A stretch of DNA of 64,000 nucleotides from a candidate division Zixibacteria bacterium SM23_81 (GTDB taxonomy: Bacteria; SM23-81), in assembly GCA_001304015.1 (NCBI GenBank), contig LJUY01000010.1, forward strand, positions 1 to 64,000. The letters run 5' to 3'. The notes under the pieces were generated by a model. That model did no database searches. It was not told the origin of the DNA and saw only the letters and a program-made list of their open reading frames with translations. The position numbers and the translations under genes were made by a program. This document shows positions 8,533-16,835 of the stretch, piece by piece (within the stretch, counting starts at the first letter, position 1; each line of letters starts with the position of its first letter).

Positions 8533-9399
8533 ATGATACGCAAAGCGACATTGTTTTTGGTCAGCGCTCTCATCCTTTTGAATTCTCCAATGGCCTTCTG
8601 TCTGAAGGAACAGGAAAAAGAGAAAGTTCGCAAACAGATCAGCAGCGTGAAGGCCTGGCAGTTGACCGAGGACTTGAACCTCTCCGAGGAACAGGCTCAG
8701 GTCCTTTTCCCCGCGCAGAAGGCCTATCAAGAGCAAAAAGAGGAGTTGCGCAAACAGCGCGAGGCTGAAGAAAAGGAATTGGATCAACTCTTGGAGGCCA
8801 AGGAGAAAAACAGGGGTCTGATCCAGAAAAAAATGGCTCGTCTTAAAGACATCGATAAACAGTGCCGGGCTAACGAGGATCAATTTCGCAAGAAGATCTC
8901 CAAAATTCTCACCGTGGAGCAACAGGCAAAATATGAGCTCTTTGATAAAAAATTCAACACCAGACTGCGGGAGATGATACGGGACATCAAAAGAGAGGAT
9001 ACCAAGGCGAAAAGTCGCGAGGCAGTGAAATCAGAAAGTCCTCCGCGCCAAGAGAGAGAGGCCTCTAAGGATGAGAGGCAAAGCGATGGTCGCCCAGAGA
9101 AGCAAGTTAAAAAACGTGACACCAGAGAGGAGAGCAAGAACCAAAAACAGAGCAGCTCCAGCCAAAAGAAATCGTCTATTGACAGATCAACGCGTGAAAA
9201 AGAATCTTCACAGATCTCCAAGAGCCAAAAACAAAGAGACGATCGCCCAGAAGAGAAGCAGGTCAAAAAACGAGAAGCTAGAGAGGAAAACAGCAGCAAA
9301 AGCCAAAACAGCTCTGGCCAAAAGAAATCGTCCAATGAGGGTTCATCTCGTGAAAAAGGATCATACCAGGAAGAATCAGCTCGGACCAAGCGTCACTGA
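8533..9399 (+). CDS. Spy/CpxP-like periplasmic protein with long Lys/Ser/Glu-rich tail
   Basis: 288 residues with a signal peptide (ATLFLVSALILLNSPMAFC). Residues about 20-150 are charged and helical, with two LTxxQ-like marks (LSEEQAQ, LTVEQQAKY) as in Spy/CpxP chaperones. From about residue 165 to the end the chain becomes low complexity: blocks such as REESKNQKQSSSSQKKSS and KQVKKREAREE repeat two or three times with small changes. The ribosome site is GGAGGGG just before ATG 8533. Position after the sigma and anti-sigma genes suggests an envelope-stress chaperone. The tail may be extended or bind anionic polymers; that is speculation. Confidence 0.75.
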   Translation: MIRKATLFLVSALILLNSPMAFCLKEQEKEKVRKQISSVKAWQLTEDLNLSEEQAQVLFPAQKAYQEQKEELRKQREAEEKELDQLLEAKEKNRGLIQKKMARLKDIDKQCRANEDQFRKKISKILTVEQQAKYELFDKKFNTRLREMIRDIKREDTKAKSREAVKSESPPRQEREASKDERQSDGRPEKQVKKRDTREESKNQKQSSSSQKKSSIDRSTREKESSQISKSQKQRDDRPEEKQVKKREAREENSSKSQNSSGQKKSSNEGSSREKGSYQEESARTKRH

Positions 9400-9427
9400 T
9401 CCTATTACGGAGAGGGGGTGCATCTCG

Positions 9428-10348
9428 ATGAAAAAGAGACTCTTGCTACTGAGGTTTCTGCTCCCGATGTGGGTAGGACTTACGATGATTGGGTGCAGCG
9501 ACGTCAATCGCTGCAGCGATTACACACCTCCCCCCATTCCTTCGGGTGTGTACACCATCACCGGGGACGGTTTGGTGGAGGTCCTGTGGAGTGAGGTGCG
9601 CATCGAGGACCTGGACGGGTACAAAATCTACCGCAGCCCACGAGAAGACGGGATCTACAGACGTATCGGCCGAAGCGAGGATAACTACTTCGTGGACCAG
9701 GATGTGCAAAATGGTGTCGTCTATTATTACGCCGTGTCTTCTTACGACTGGGATGGAAATGAAAGCGATTTGAGCTATGAGACGGTACACGACACCCCTC
9801 GTCCCGAGGGTTTCGATCTGATCATCTACGATGAGGACGCCAGGGCGGGCGTGGACTTCTCCGGATATTATCACCACATGATCCAATCGTGGGACGATCC
9901 TTTTGTGGACTTATATCTTCTCTGGTTAAACGGTCGGTACTGTCTGGCCAGTACAGATGTAGAGTATCAAGGCGCCATTTACGGGACGGATGTCCAATAC
10001 GCCGGATATGTCAACTCACTGGACGAAATCGATTGGGCCCCGGATGGCGGTTGGTCTGTGGACATCGCCGACACGGTGCGGCTCTACGAGGACCATGCCT
10101 ATCTGGTCTGGACCTGGGAGAATAACTTCGCCAAATTCCAGGTGGTACATATCGGTTACGACTATGTGGTCATCGACTGGGCTTTTCAAGTGGATGAGGG
10201 CAATCCGGAGCTAAAAACTCTACCTACGTCTGGAAACCAGCAACCCCCCGACCTTCGTGCGCCCAGAAATGTGGGGTCTAACTATGAGATACCCATCACC
10301 AGACCCAGCCGTGAGCCCAAAATTGAAAACAAGGAACAAGGAAAGTAA
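9428..10348 (+). CDS. Lipoprotein with fibronectin III-like domain
   Basis: 306 residues from ATG 9428 (GAGAGGGGGTG upstream). The frame is open back to 9071, but that part is only another reading of the preceding gene's repeat tail. The signal peptide ends in a lipobox-like MIGC. Residues about 30-120 are fibronectin III-like (VEVLWSEVRIEDLDGYKIYR; YYYAVSSYDWDGNESDLS). The middle is Tyr/Asp-rich beta sequence with no family I can name, and the C-terminus is polar. It belongs to the sigma operon (29 bases after the preceding stop, 14 before the next start). Confidence 0.75.
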   Translation: MKKRLLLLRFLLPMWVGLTMIGCSDVNRCSDYTPPPIPSGVYTITGDGLVEVLWSEVRIEDLDGYKIYRSPREDGIYRRIGRSEDNYFVDQDVQNGVVYYYAVSSYDWDGNESDLSYETVHDTPRPEGFDLIIYDEDARAGVDFSGYYHHMIQSWDDPFVDLYLLWLNGRYCLASTDVEYQGAIYGTDVQYAGYVNSLDEIDWAPDGGWSVDIADTVRLYEDHAYLVWTWENNFAKFQVVHIGYDYVVIDWAFQVDEGNPELKTLPTSGNQQPPDLRAPRNVGSNYEIPITRPSREPKIENKEQGK

Positions 10349-10362
10349 AGGGGGCGATTTCC

Positions 10363-11757
10363 ATGAGAAAGCTTTTGATAGTATTGCTCATCATTGGGAC
10401 GGCGACGGCCTGGTCCCATCTGGCGTCGGCCTTTGAAGAGGTGGGCGACCGTCCCTCCAGACATCTGGAGGTGGAGGTGTGGCTCAACAAGCACAACGGC
10501 GCTGTATATAAACCTGGTCAGCATGTGCGGGCCTACTTTCAAACCTCCGAGGATTGCTACGTGGTGGTCTACAACGTGGACACCGAGGGTTTCGTTCACG
10601 TTCTCTACCCGAAATACAACGACCGGGCCTGGGTCGCGGCGGGGATGATCTACGAGATCCCCGATCCTTATGATGACTACGATCTCATAGTGGACAGCCC
10701 CACGGGCATCGAATATGTGGTGGCCGTGGCATCTCACTACCCCCTTGATGTTCAGGCTCTCCACGACCTAGGCGAGGATGTGGAAAGCGACATCTACTGG
10801 CCCATGGGACGCATCACTGGGGATCCCCATCTGGCCATTCAAGAGATCAACCAACAGTTGGTTTGGGGAGATGGGGACCACGACCCAGAGGGTTATTCCA
10901 GCGATATAAGCTGGTTTTACGTCCGCCGGTGGGTACCCTACCCCCGCTACATCGTCTACCACTGGTATCCACACTACTACTATGAGCCCTGGTGGGATCC
11001 TTACGTGCATGCGAACATCTTCTTGGACTTCTACTGGGATCACTATTGGTGTCGTTCCTGGTGGTGGTGCCGCGGCTGTCGGCCCATCTATGTATACTGG
11101 TATATCGACCGGGATAGCGGCCGCCGATACACATGGAAAGGCCACTACTATAGGGACCGGCGCAAGCCCGACTGGTACCGGGAAAAACCGGTGCGGCGGG
11201 ACGGCGGTGGCGGACGTCCAGCGAAGCCGGGCGATGAGACGGGCACAGCTGCATGGGAACAGAGAAGGCGTCCTTCGCCCAGTGGACCCAGCCAACCCGC
11301 GGAGGTAATCAAGGAGAAAGCGTCGACTCCAAACCGCCGAACGCGAACGGATGTCATCAACGAAAACCGGGAGAAGAGCATAAGGGAGCGCAAGTCAAGG
11401 GACGGTTCCACTCCAACGGACCGCGCAAAGGCCTCAAAAAAGCAAACCCGGATGGAAATGCGGCCTTCTCGGGAATCCGAAAAATCCAGAGATGAGACAC
11501 TTAACCGGGAGAAAAAATCGTCCGAGAGAGTCACTAAGAGCGTGAAGAAGAGCTCTCGCCGCAGCTCCGGTCTCAGCAAAGTGATCGGCAGTGTTGCCAA
11601 ATTCTTCAGCGGCGGTTCCAAAAAGGAGAAGAGCAGGTCTCAAAAGAGCTCTCAAGATTCGGGCTCAAAACAGCAATCTTCCAGCAGCCAGCGGAGTTCC
11701 AAGCAGAGCTCAAAGGAGAGCTCTAGCAGAGAGGAACAGTCTCGCAGAAGGAAGTAG
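10363..11757 (+). CDS. Exported DUF4384-type protein with Trp/Tyr-rich middle and basic Ser/Lys tail
   Basis: 464 residues with a signal peptide (MRKLLIVLLIIGTATAW). Residues about 35-140 match the DUF4384 pattern (VWLNKHNGAVYKPGQHVRAY; EDCYVVVYNVDTEGFVHVLYP). Residues about 182-272 are extremely rich in Trp and Tyr (PHYYYEPWWDPYV; CRSWWWCRGC; YVYWYIDRD). From about 280 to the end the sequence is basic and low complexity (Arg, Lys, Ser, Glu), like the tail of the protein at 8533-9399. DUF4384 domains occur in envelope and secretion-linked proteins; the precise role is unknown. It is the last gene of the operon and is followed by a strong terminator. Confidence 0.75.
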   Translation: MRKLLIVLLIIGTATAWSHLASAFEEVGDRPSRHLEVEVWLNKHNGAVYKPGQHVRAYFQTSEDCYVVVYNVDTEGFVHVLYPKYNDRAWVAAGMIYEIPDPYDDYDLIVDSPTGIEYVVAVASHYPLDVQALHDLGEDVESDIYWPMGRITGDPHLAIQEINQQLVWGDGDHDPEGYSSDISWFYVRRWVPYPRYIVYHWYPHYYYEPWWDPYVHANIFLDFYWDHYWCRSWWWCRGCRPIYVYWYIDRDSGRRYTWKGHYYRDRRKPDWYREKPVRRDGGGGRPAKPGDETGTAAWEQRRRPSPSGPSQPAEVIKEKASTPNRRTRTDVINENREKSIRERKSRDGSTPTDRAKASKKQTRMEMRPSRESEKSRDETLNREKKSSERVTKSVKKSSRRSSGLSKVIGSVAKFFSGGSKKEKSRSQKSSQDSGSKQQSSSSQRSSKQSSKESSSREEQSRRRK

Positions 11758-11800
11758 TTTCCTAGATTGCCACAGTTTAGCGGATCTGTATAAACGTCGA

Positions 11801-11827
11801 GGGCCGGCTTTTCAGCCGGCCCTTTTT
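11801..11827 (+). terminator. Rho-independent terminator of the sigma operon
   Basis: A perfect 9-bp GC-rich stem (11801-11809 with 11814-11822, GGGCCGGCT/AGCCGGCCC), a 4-base loop and a run of five T. It sits 43 bases after the last stop codon. Confidence 0.93.
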
Positions 11828-11856
11828 CATACAGAGCTTACCAGAAGAATTCCAGA

Positions 11857-12216
11857 CTAGGATCTGGGCTGATAGATCCCAACGACGTTCCCGTCCAGAT
11901 CCCCGAAAAGGGCGTACCAGCCTATTTCTGGAATCTCTGTCTTCTCCTTGATCACGCTGCCCCCCAGCTCCATGACCTTGGCCAGAGTCTCTTGGATCTC
12001 ATCGACGCTCACATAGATGAGCACACCATGCTCGCCAACGGATTCGACCCTATCAACCCTGTTGAACCCACCGCCAGGGTCCATGCCCGTCTCGAAGGAA
12101 GCCCAGTTCATTTGAGGCATCAGCGTGATTTGCCATCCGAACAGATTGGAGTAGAATGTCTTAGCTTTCTCAAAGTCAGTGGTTGGAATCTCCACGTGGC
12201 AGATAGCATGTACCAT
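11857..12216 (-). CDS. VOC (glyoxalase/bleomycin-resistance fold) family protein
   Basis: 119 residues, one VOC module pair: opening HAICHVEIPTTDFEKAKTFY, LFGWQI, then a second half with LIYVSVDEIQETLAKVMELG and a closing FGDLDGNVVGIYQP. The fold binds a metal and acts on small electrophiles or carbon skeletons, but the substrate cannot be read from sequence. GGGAGGAAG precedes the ATG. It stands alone, converging on the sigma operon terminator. Confidence 0.88.
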   Translation of the reverse strand: MVHAICHVEIPTTDFEKAKTFYSNLFGWQITLMPQMNWASFETGMDPGGGFNRVDRVESVGEHGVLIYVSVDEIQETLAKVMELGGSVIKEKTEIPEIGWYALFGDLDGNVVGIYQPRS

Positions 12217-12338
12217 GTGCTCTTCCTCCCATACATCTGGGGTATTTAAAAAGCAATATTCCTAGATCAAATCATTAAGTTATTGGGCAAAGATGAGATT
12301 TATGACCATTAAACAGGAATTGATCAGCTATAGGCGCA

Positions 12339-12734
12339 CTACTTCTCAAGTGACTGGTAATTCTCGACGATCTTTTTCATCCCCCCTTTAAGGAAAGAGA
12401 CCAGAATAGCCCTTCCCTTCTGGGATTCCTTTCCCTTCTCCATCACAATTCCGTAGTCATCCCAAACTTTGTGGTAGAAAATCTGACCGACATCGTAGGT
12501 CCCACAGAGGTCGTATTCAGCGCACTCACTTTTCATCACCGTTCCCGGAAGCTTTTCTTTCAGCCCCATCATCTCCTTGGCCGCAGCGGAAAGCAACGGA
12601 ACGATTCCCTCGCAGTTTGGACAACTGAGCCAGGTAACCTGATCAGCAAGCCCCTTGCGCAACATATTCATTCTCACAACTCTTTGACACACGGTGCAAA
12701 AGTGAGACTTTCTTCTCTGTATCTCTGTTCCCAT
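12339..12734 (-). CDS. Zinc-ribbon protein with CarD/TRCF-like C-terminal module
   Basis: 131 residues from ATG 12734 (GGAGGG five bases upstream; the frame is open to 12776). Two CxxC knuckles (FCTVCQR; LSCPNCEG) form a likely zinc ribbon in the first 60 residues. The end reads YDVGQIFYHKVWDDYGIV, then AILVSFLKGGMKKIVENY, which resembles the small beta module shared by CarD-like and transcription-coupling proteins (YxxGxxIxHxxxxxGxV...IxVxFxxGxKxL). A nucleic-acid or polymerase role is possible but not shown. Cysteines elsewhere (SECAEYDLCG) may add a second metal site. Confidence 0.6.
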   Translation of the reverse strand: MGTEIQRRKSHFCTVCQRVVRMNMLRKGLADQVTWLSCPNCEGIVPLLSAAAKEMMGLKEKLPGTVMKSECAEYDLCGTYDVGQIFYHKVWDDYGIVMEKGKESQKGRAILVSFLKGGMKKIVENYQSLEK

Positions 12735-12856
12735 AGCTACCCTCCGCATATTGTCGAGGTGAACGATCTGTAACAACGGTAATTGCTTACAACTCCTAGC
12801 TATGTACTTTCAGATTTCAATGGTCTCATCGACGAACGATAATCGTCTCCTGGCAC

Positions 12857-13840
12857 CTATTCCTGACCGGGGGTGATCATCTTCAGATCCACTACCCCCT
12901 CTCCATGCTCCCTATCCAAAACGTACTTACGGATCTTGGGGAAAATCTTCTCCACGGCCTCTACATATAACCGGGTCTCGGTAACATCCCTGCTCTCGCG
13001 GTACTCCTTCAACACAGCCAGGAAACGCTCCGCCTCCCCCTGGGCTCGATTCACTCGCTCGGTTCTATAGGCTTCGGCCTCTTTAACCATCGCCTGGGCT
13101 TGTCCCCTCACTTTTGGTAGTTTCTCGTTCCGATAGCCATGAGCTTCGTTGATCAGACGATTTCTATCTTCCCGGGCGCTGGCCACATCTCGAAAGGCAA
13201 AAGCCACTTCCGCCGGAGGACTGATGTCCAGGAAATAAGCTCCGGAAATCCTCAGCCCGCATGCGTATTCGTCCAAGATCGCCTGGGCCTCTGTCTTCAC
13301 ACGCTCCTGAATAATCAGCTTATCCGTGGTCAAAACCTGATCTACACCCATTGAACCGATGATCTCGGTAAGACAGCTCTCAGCAGCTTTGCGCACGAGC
13401 CAACGTGGCGATTCCACGGAAAACAGGTAAGCTCGGGGATCCCCAACCCTATACTGTACGATCATCTGGACATTGATGATGTTCTCATCCCCGGTGAGCT
13501 TCTGCGTCTCCTCAGGCTGAGGACCAAGTCCCTTCATTTTATCTACCATCCGGAAACCGACACTCATTACTTTAACTTGGAGGGTCTTTGGACGGTTGAT
13601 CTTCTCGAATGGCCAGGGCAGATGATAGTGGATTCCCGGCATCACCCGATCATTCACGACTCGGCCAAAACGCCGGACCACGCCCAGCTCGTTAGGCTGA
13701 ACCACATAAGTGCCAGAAAGTAAATAGAACCCCACGAGACAGAAACTGCCTATGAGAGCGAGCTTGCGCCAAGTCGGCAAAGCCGCCTTCACCTGCTGGA
13801 AAACTGTCTTGGGAAGAAGCGATTGATCCTTCTTGACCAT
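12857..13840 (-). CDS. hflK: HflK-like SPFH protein (third gene of hfl operon)
   Basis: 327 residues: an N-terminal membrane helix (LIGSFCLVGFYLLSGTYVV), then a band 7/SPFH domain with the HflK signature start (VQPNELGVVRRFGRVV, GIHYHLPWPFE) and a helical stretch with SAREDRNRLINEAHGYRNE. In E. coli HflK and HflC form a large membrane cage around the FtsH protease, with the SPFH domains on the periplasmic side. It lies 10 bases after the hflC-like gene. The operon has two HflK-type proteins, this one and the fusion at 14735-16438, so a three-subunit cage is possible. Confidence 0.9.
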   Translation of the reverse strand: MVKKDQSLLPKTVFQQVKAALPTWRKLALIGSFCLVGFYLLSGTYVVQPNELGVVRRFGRVVNDRVMPGIHYHLPWPFEKINRPKTLQVKVMSVGFRMVDKMKGLGPQPEETQKLTGDENIINVQMIVQYRVGDPRAYLFSVESPRWLVRKAAESCLTEIIGSMGVDQVLTTDKLIIQERVKTEAQAILDEYACGLRISGAYFLDISPPAEVAFAFRDVASAREDRNRLINEAHGYRNEKLPKVRGQAQAMVKEAEAYRTERVNRAQGEAERFLAVLKEYRESRDVTETRLYVEAVEKIFPKIRKYVLDREHGEGVVDLKMITPGQE

Positions 13841-13850
13841 GCTCCCTCGC

Positions 13851-14738
13851 TTACTTCTGGGATTTGCCTTCGGTGAGTAGCTTCAGGAGTTCTGAATCTG
13901 TGGACAGCACCACGGTGGTTTTCTCGTTCAAGAATTTTGTGTAAGACTCCAAAGTCCTAACTAACTTATAGAAACGAGGATCCCGGTTAAAAGCCGCAGC
14001 GTAAACGCGGGCTGCTTCTGCATCCCCCTCCCCGATGATCTTCTGCGCCTGCTCATAAGCCTCGGAGAGGATCGCTCGACATTCTCTGTCGGCCTCAGCA
14101 CGTATTTTAATAGCCTCCTCCTCTCCTTCGGAGCGGTACTTTTTAGCCATGCGCTCTCGCTCTGTGCGCATGCGCTGGAAGACACTCTCCTTATTCTGAT
14201 CGGGCAAATTCAACCTCTTAAGGTGAACCTGCAGGATCTCAATACCATAATCGCGGCCTGCCTTATCTCGACACTTGGCGCTCACTTCCTCCATAATCTG
14301 GTCTACTTTGATCTCCAGAGGATCGATAGAAGCCAAAGCTGATAGAGGATAATTGCCCAGAGCCGCCCCAATGGTCGCTGAGGCGATGTCGGCCAGAAAA
14401 ATCTCAGCCACTGGTCGCTCTTTCACGGCCTCAAGAAACTTCAAGGGCTCCTCTATACGCCAGCCTATGTAGGTATCTACCAACACGTTCTTCTTGTCCT
14501 GGGTCAAAAACTCACCTGCCTCCGGATCGAAGAGCAGCAGCCGTCTATCAAGCCGCCTTAGCGATTGGGCGGGGTCCGGCCACTTCACCTGTAGGCCCGC
14601 CGTTGAAATCACTCGAACGGGCTTTCCAAATTGTGTGATGATAACGAATTCCGTCTCATCAACCTGGAAAAGTATGGAGTTCAGCAAGAGAATGAGAAAT
14701 CCGGCAAGAATGAGGGGGACTATCAGTTTTCTCTTCAT
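13851..14738 (-). CDS. hflC: HflC-like SPFH protein
   Basis: 295 residues. A membrane helix (IVPLILAGFLILLLNSILF) leads into the HflC signature (VDETEFVIITQFGKPVRV; LQVKWPDP; DTYIGWRIEEPLKF). The coiled tail has RMRTERERMAKKYRSEGEEE, the usual HflC helix, and ends with TTVVLSTDSELLKLL. Its ATG overlaps the TGA of the CDF-HflK fusion gene, so the two are co-translated. It partners HflK in controlling FtsH or in membrane microdomain formation. Confidence 0.92.
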   Translation of the reverse strand: MKRKLIVPLILAGFLILLLNSILFQVDETEFVIITQFGKPVRVISTAGLQVKWPDPAQSLRRLDRRLLLFDPEAGEFLTQDKKNVLVDTYIGWRIEEPLKFLEAVKERPVAEIFLADIASATIGAALGNYPLSALASIDPLEIKVDQIMEEVSAKCRDKAGRDYGIEILQVHLKRLNLPDQNKESVFQRMRTERERMAKKYRSEGEEEAIKIRAEADRECRAILSEAYEQAQKIIGEGDAEAARVYAAAFNRDPRFYKLVRTLESYTKFLNEKTTVVLSTDSELLKLLTEGKSQK

Positions 14739-16438
14739 CTTTCTACCCCTTCATAAATTTCTGCTTCTTGACCTTTAAAAAATCTGAGATCCAGAGGTTC
14801 CTTGGATGCATTAGGTTCGACGATGAATTTCTCCAATCCAGTGAGTGACTGCTCCATGGTCTCCAGGAACATACGTACCTCGGTGACCTCGCGAGCCTTC
14901 TGATATTCTCCAAAGAGTGCCATAAATTTCTGGGCCTCGCCCCGAGCGTGATGTATCCTCTCCTGCTTTTCGGCTTCTGCTTTGTGAATTTCACCAACCA
15001 CATTACCCCGCGCCCTGGGAAGCACCTCGTTTCGATATGCGTAGGCCTCGTTGATTAATCTATTTTTGTCCTCCCTCGCACTGGCCACCTCTCGAAAGGC
15101 ATCCACCACCTCTAAAGGAGGGTGGACATCCTGAAGTTTCACTGCGGTCACCTTGATGCCCGCATCATTATTCGCCAAAGTCTTGTGAAGAACTTCCAGA
15201 ATCTGCTTCTCCACACGCGATCGCTCAGAGGTGAGCAGATCGTCCAGGGGCTCCATGGCCACAACGATCCTGATGGCTTCCTCGGCCGCCGACTTGACTA
15301 AGGTCTCTGGATCTTCCACGTGCAACAGAAATGATGTTATTTCGGCCACCTGATACTGAACGATGGTGTTGATGTCGATGAAATTTTCGTCGCCGGTGAA
15401 CATGATAGACTCTTCGGGTTTTTTGGTATATTTTCCCACAATGTGCCGGCTCTCCCATTGGTAGGAGCGCACATCCTCCCCCCAGTTGGTGGGCTGGGTG
15501 CGAAAACCTATTTCGACCCGCCTCATGGCACTCATAGAGGTCTTTTGCATCATATCCACAGGCCATGGCAGGTGCACGTGCAGACCAGGACCTTGACCTG
15601 AAGGGTCCAACAACCGGCCAAATCGAAACACCAGCGCTCGCTCTCCTGGACTTACAACATATAATCCTGAAGAAAGCCAGAGAAGAATGATTATCCCTAA
15701 CGGCCAGAGCACCAGAGATCGGCTTCGATGGCGCATCCACAGAATGATCTCAAGAGATTTACGGCCTAATCTCCAGGTCTTTTTCGATCCCACCAGTGGA
15801 TGGCCAAAGAGATTAGCCAGCCAATATTCCTCCAGCGATGTTCCTCTCAACAGCGCCTTGACAGCTCCATAAATGACCTCCAAACCCGTGGCGGCGATGA
15901 GCAAGGCAATCAATCCAGCAGCCTGGGCATCCAAATTGAGGCCAATCATCCCACCCACCAGACCACTCATCACCCCGATGGAGGAATACATGTCCATTCG
16001 CGAGTGATAGCCATCAGCCACTAGGCTACGGGAGGACTGCTCCTCTCCCACCCTTATTTTAAGTCGGGCGACGAAACCGGAGACCAAAATGCACAAGAAG
16101 ATGCCCACTAATGCTATCGGCAAGCGAATCAGCTCTTTCGGGGGACCAGCCACTGCGCCGGCGAAGATCTGGACGGCGGCGAGAAGAATGAACAGACCTA
16201 CTGCGATGGCCACGATGTCCTCGACTTTGCGCCAACGAGCGGTTTGACTCTTTTTGATCAGAATTGATAGAACAAGGCCGCTGAGGACCAGCAGGGAGAC
16301 CAGTATATCAGAAAGGGAATGTATGGCGTCAGCGAGGATGGAGCTACTATATGTCCATCTGGCCAGCAGAAATTTGATGCCCACCAGGAAAACATTGATG
16401 ACAACGGAGATGATGGCAATGCGGACTTTTAGATTCAT
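14735..16438 (-). CDS. Fusion of a cation diffusion facilitator (CDF) transporter with HflK
   Basis: 567 residues from ATG 16438 (GAGGAG directly abuts it; GTG at 16480 is in frame). Residues 1-200 are a CDF membrane unit: TM2 has ADAIHSLSD (H40xxxD44) and TM5 has ADGYHSRMD (H145xxxD149), so the usual metal site is intact. The normal cytoplasmic CDF C-domain is absent. Instead, after a linker, a further helix (LWPLGIIILLWLSSGLYVV) leads into a full HflK SPFH domain (SPGERALVFRFGRLL, GLHVHLPWP, SAREDKNRLINEAYAYRNE). Six plus one helices put the SPFH part in the periplasm, as in normal HflK. The frame is continuous. The transported metal is unknown; HxxxD pairs suggest zinc. Confidence 0.88.
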   Translation of the reverse strand: MNLKVRIAIISVVINVFLVGIKFLLARWTYSSSILADAIHSLSDILVSLLVLSGLVLSILIKKSQTARWRKVEDIVAIAVGLFILLAAVQIFAGAVAGPPKELIRLPIALVGIFLCILVSGFVARLKIRVGEEQSSRSLVADGYHSRMDMYSSIGVMSGLVGGMIGLNLDAQAAGLIALLIAATGLEVIYGAVKALLRGTSLEEYWLANLFGHPLVGSKKTWRLGRKSLEIILWMRHRSRSLVLWPLGIIILLWLSSGLYVVSPGERALVFRFGRLLDPSGQGPGLHVHLPWPVDMMQKTSMSAMRRVEIGFRTQPTNWGEDVRSYQWESRHIVGKYTKKPEESIMFTGDENFIDINTIVQYQVAEITSFLLHVEDPETLVKSAAEEAIRIVVAMEPLDDLLTSERSRVEKQILEVLHKTLANNDAGIKVTAVKLQDVHPPLEVVDAFREVASAREDKNRLINEAYAYRNEVLPRARGNVVGEIHKAEAEKQERIHHARGEAQKFMALFGEYQKAREVTEVRMFLETMEQSLTGLEKFIVEPNASKEPLDLRFFKGQEAEIYEGVER

Positions 16439-16460
16439 CTCCTCGACAGGGCTTAGGGTA

Positions 16461-16499
16461 GGTAAACATGGTTTTACCACCCCCTTAGGGGTGGTAAAC
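16461..16499 (-). promoter_or_regulatory. Palindrome cluster before the CDF-HflK gene, candidate operator or leader hairpin
   Basis: A perfect 11-bp inverted repeat, TTTACCACCCC (16473-16483) and GGGGTGGTAAA (16488-16498), with a 4-base centre. A third half-site, GGTAAAC (16461-16467), forms a second, looser palindrome with it. There is no T-run, so it is not a normal terminator. The position 25-60 bases before the ATG suits a repressor site or translational control. The regulator is unknown. Confidence 0.5.
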
Positions 16500-16777
16500 T
16501 GGGGATTTTGAAACGCGAGAAAAATGCAGATCAGAGTCGCAACGCCTTGTTTTTAACTTAACTATAAATAAGACAGAATGCAAGAAATTTCTGCCCTTAC
16601 ACAGAATCTCTTCAACCACCGCCAACGAAAAACAACAAATTTCTCTAACAGACTTTAATAAAGGGATATAGGAGAGATGAATATGGCCTTTCCGAGGGGG
16701 CGACTCTTGAAAAGCCCCTGCTTTTGATCAAGAGATTCAGAGCATATTTTCGATGACATCTGCTCACGACATAAAGA
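16500..16777. other. Intergenic, no gene seen
   Basis: AT-rich spacer between the hfl operon leader and the terminator of the next gene. No sigma-70 promoter of good quality and no RNA or reading frame is supported. Confidence 0.4.
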
Positions 16778-16805
16778 AAGGAAGGAGCCCTTTCTCTCCT
16801 CCCTT
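16770..16805 (-). terminator. Likely terminator of the giant secreted protein gene
   Basis: A 10-bp stem with one G-T pair (16796-16805 with 16778-16787), an 8-base loop, then TTCTTTAT on the minus strand. The T-run is weak. It lies 30 bases after the stop at 16836. Confidence 0.6.
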
Positions 16806-16835
16806 CGGATTTTGTCCCACTGTTGATGAGTGCGT

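Noticed and set aside
9071-9427. Upstream extension of the lipoprotein gene
   Set aside because: This part is an alternate frame of the previous gene's repetitive tail; a signal peptide with lipobox and a strong ribosome site begin at 9428.
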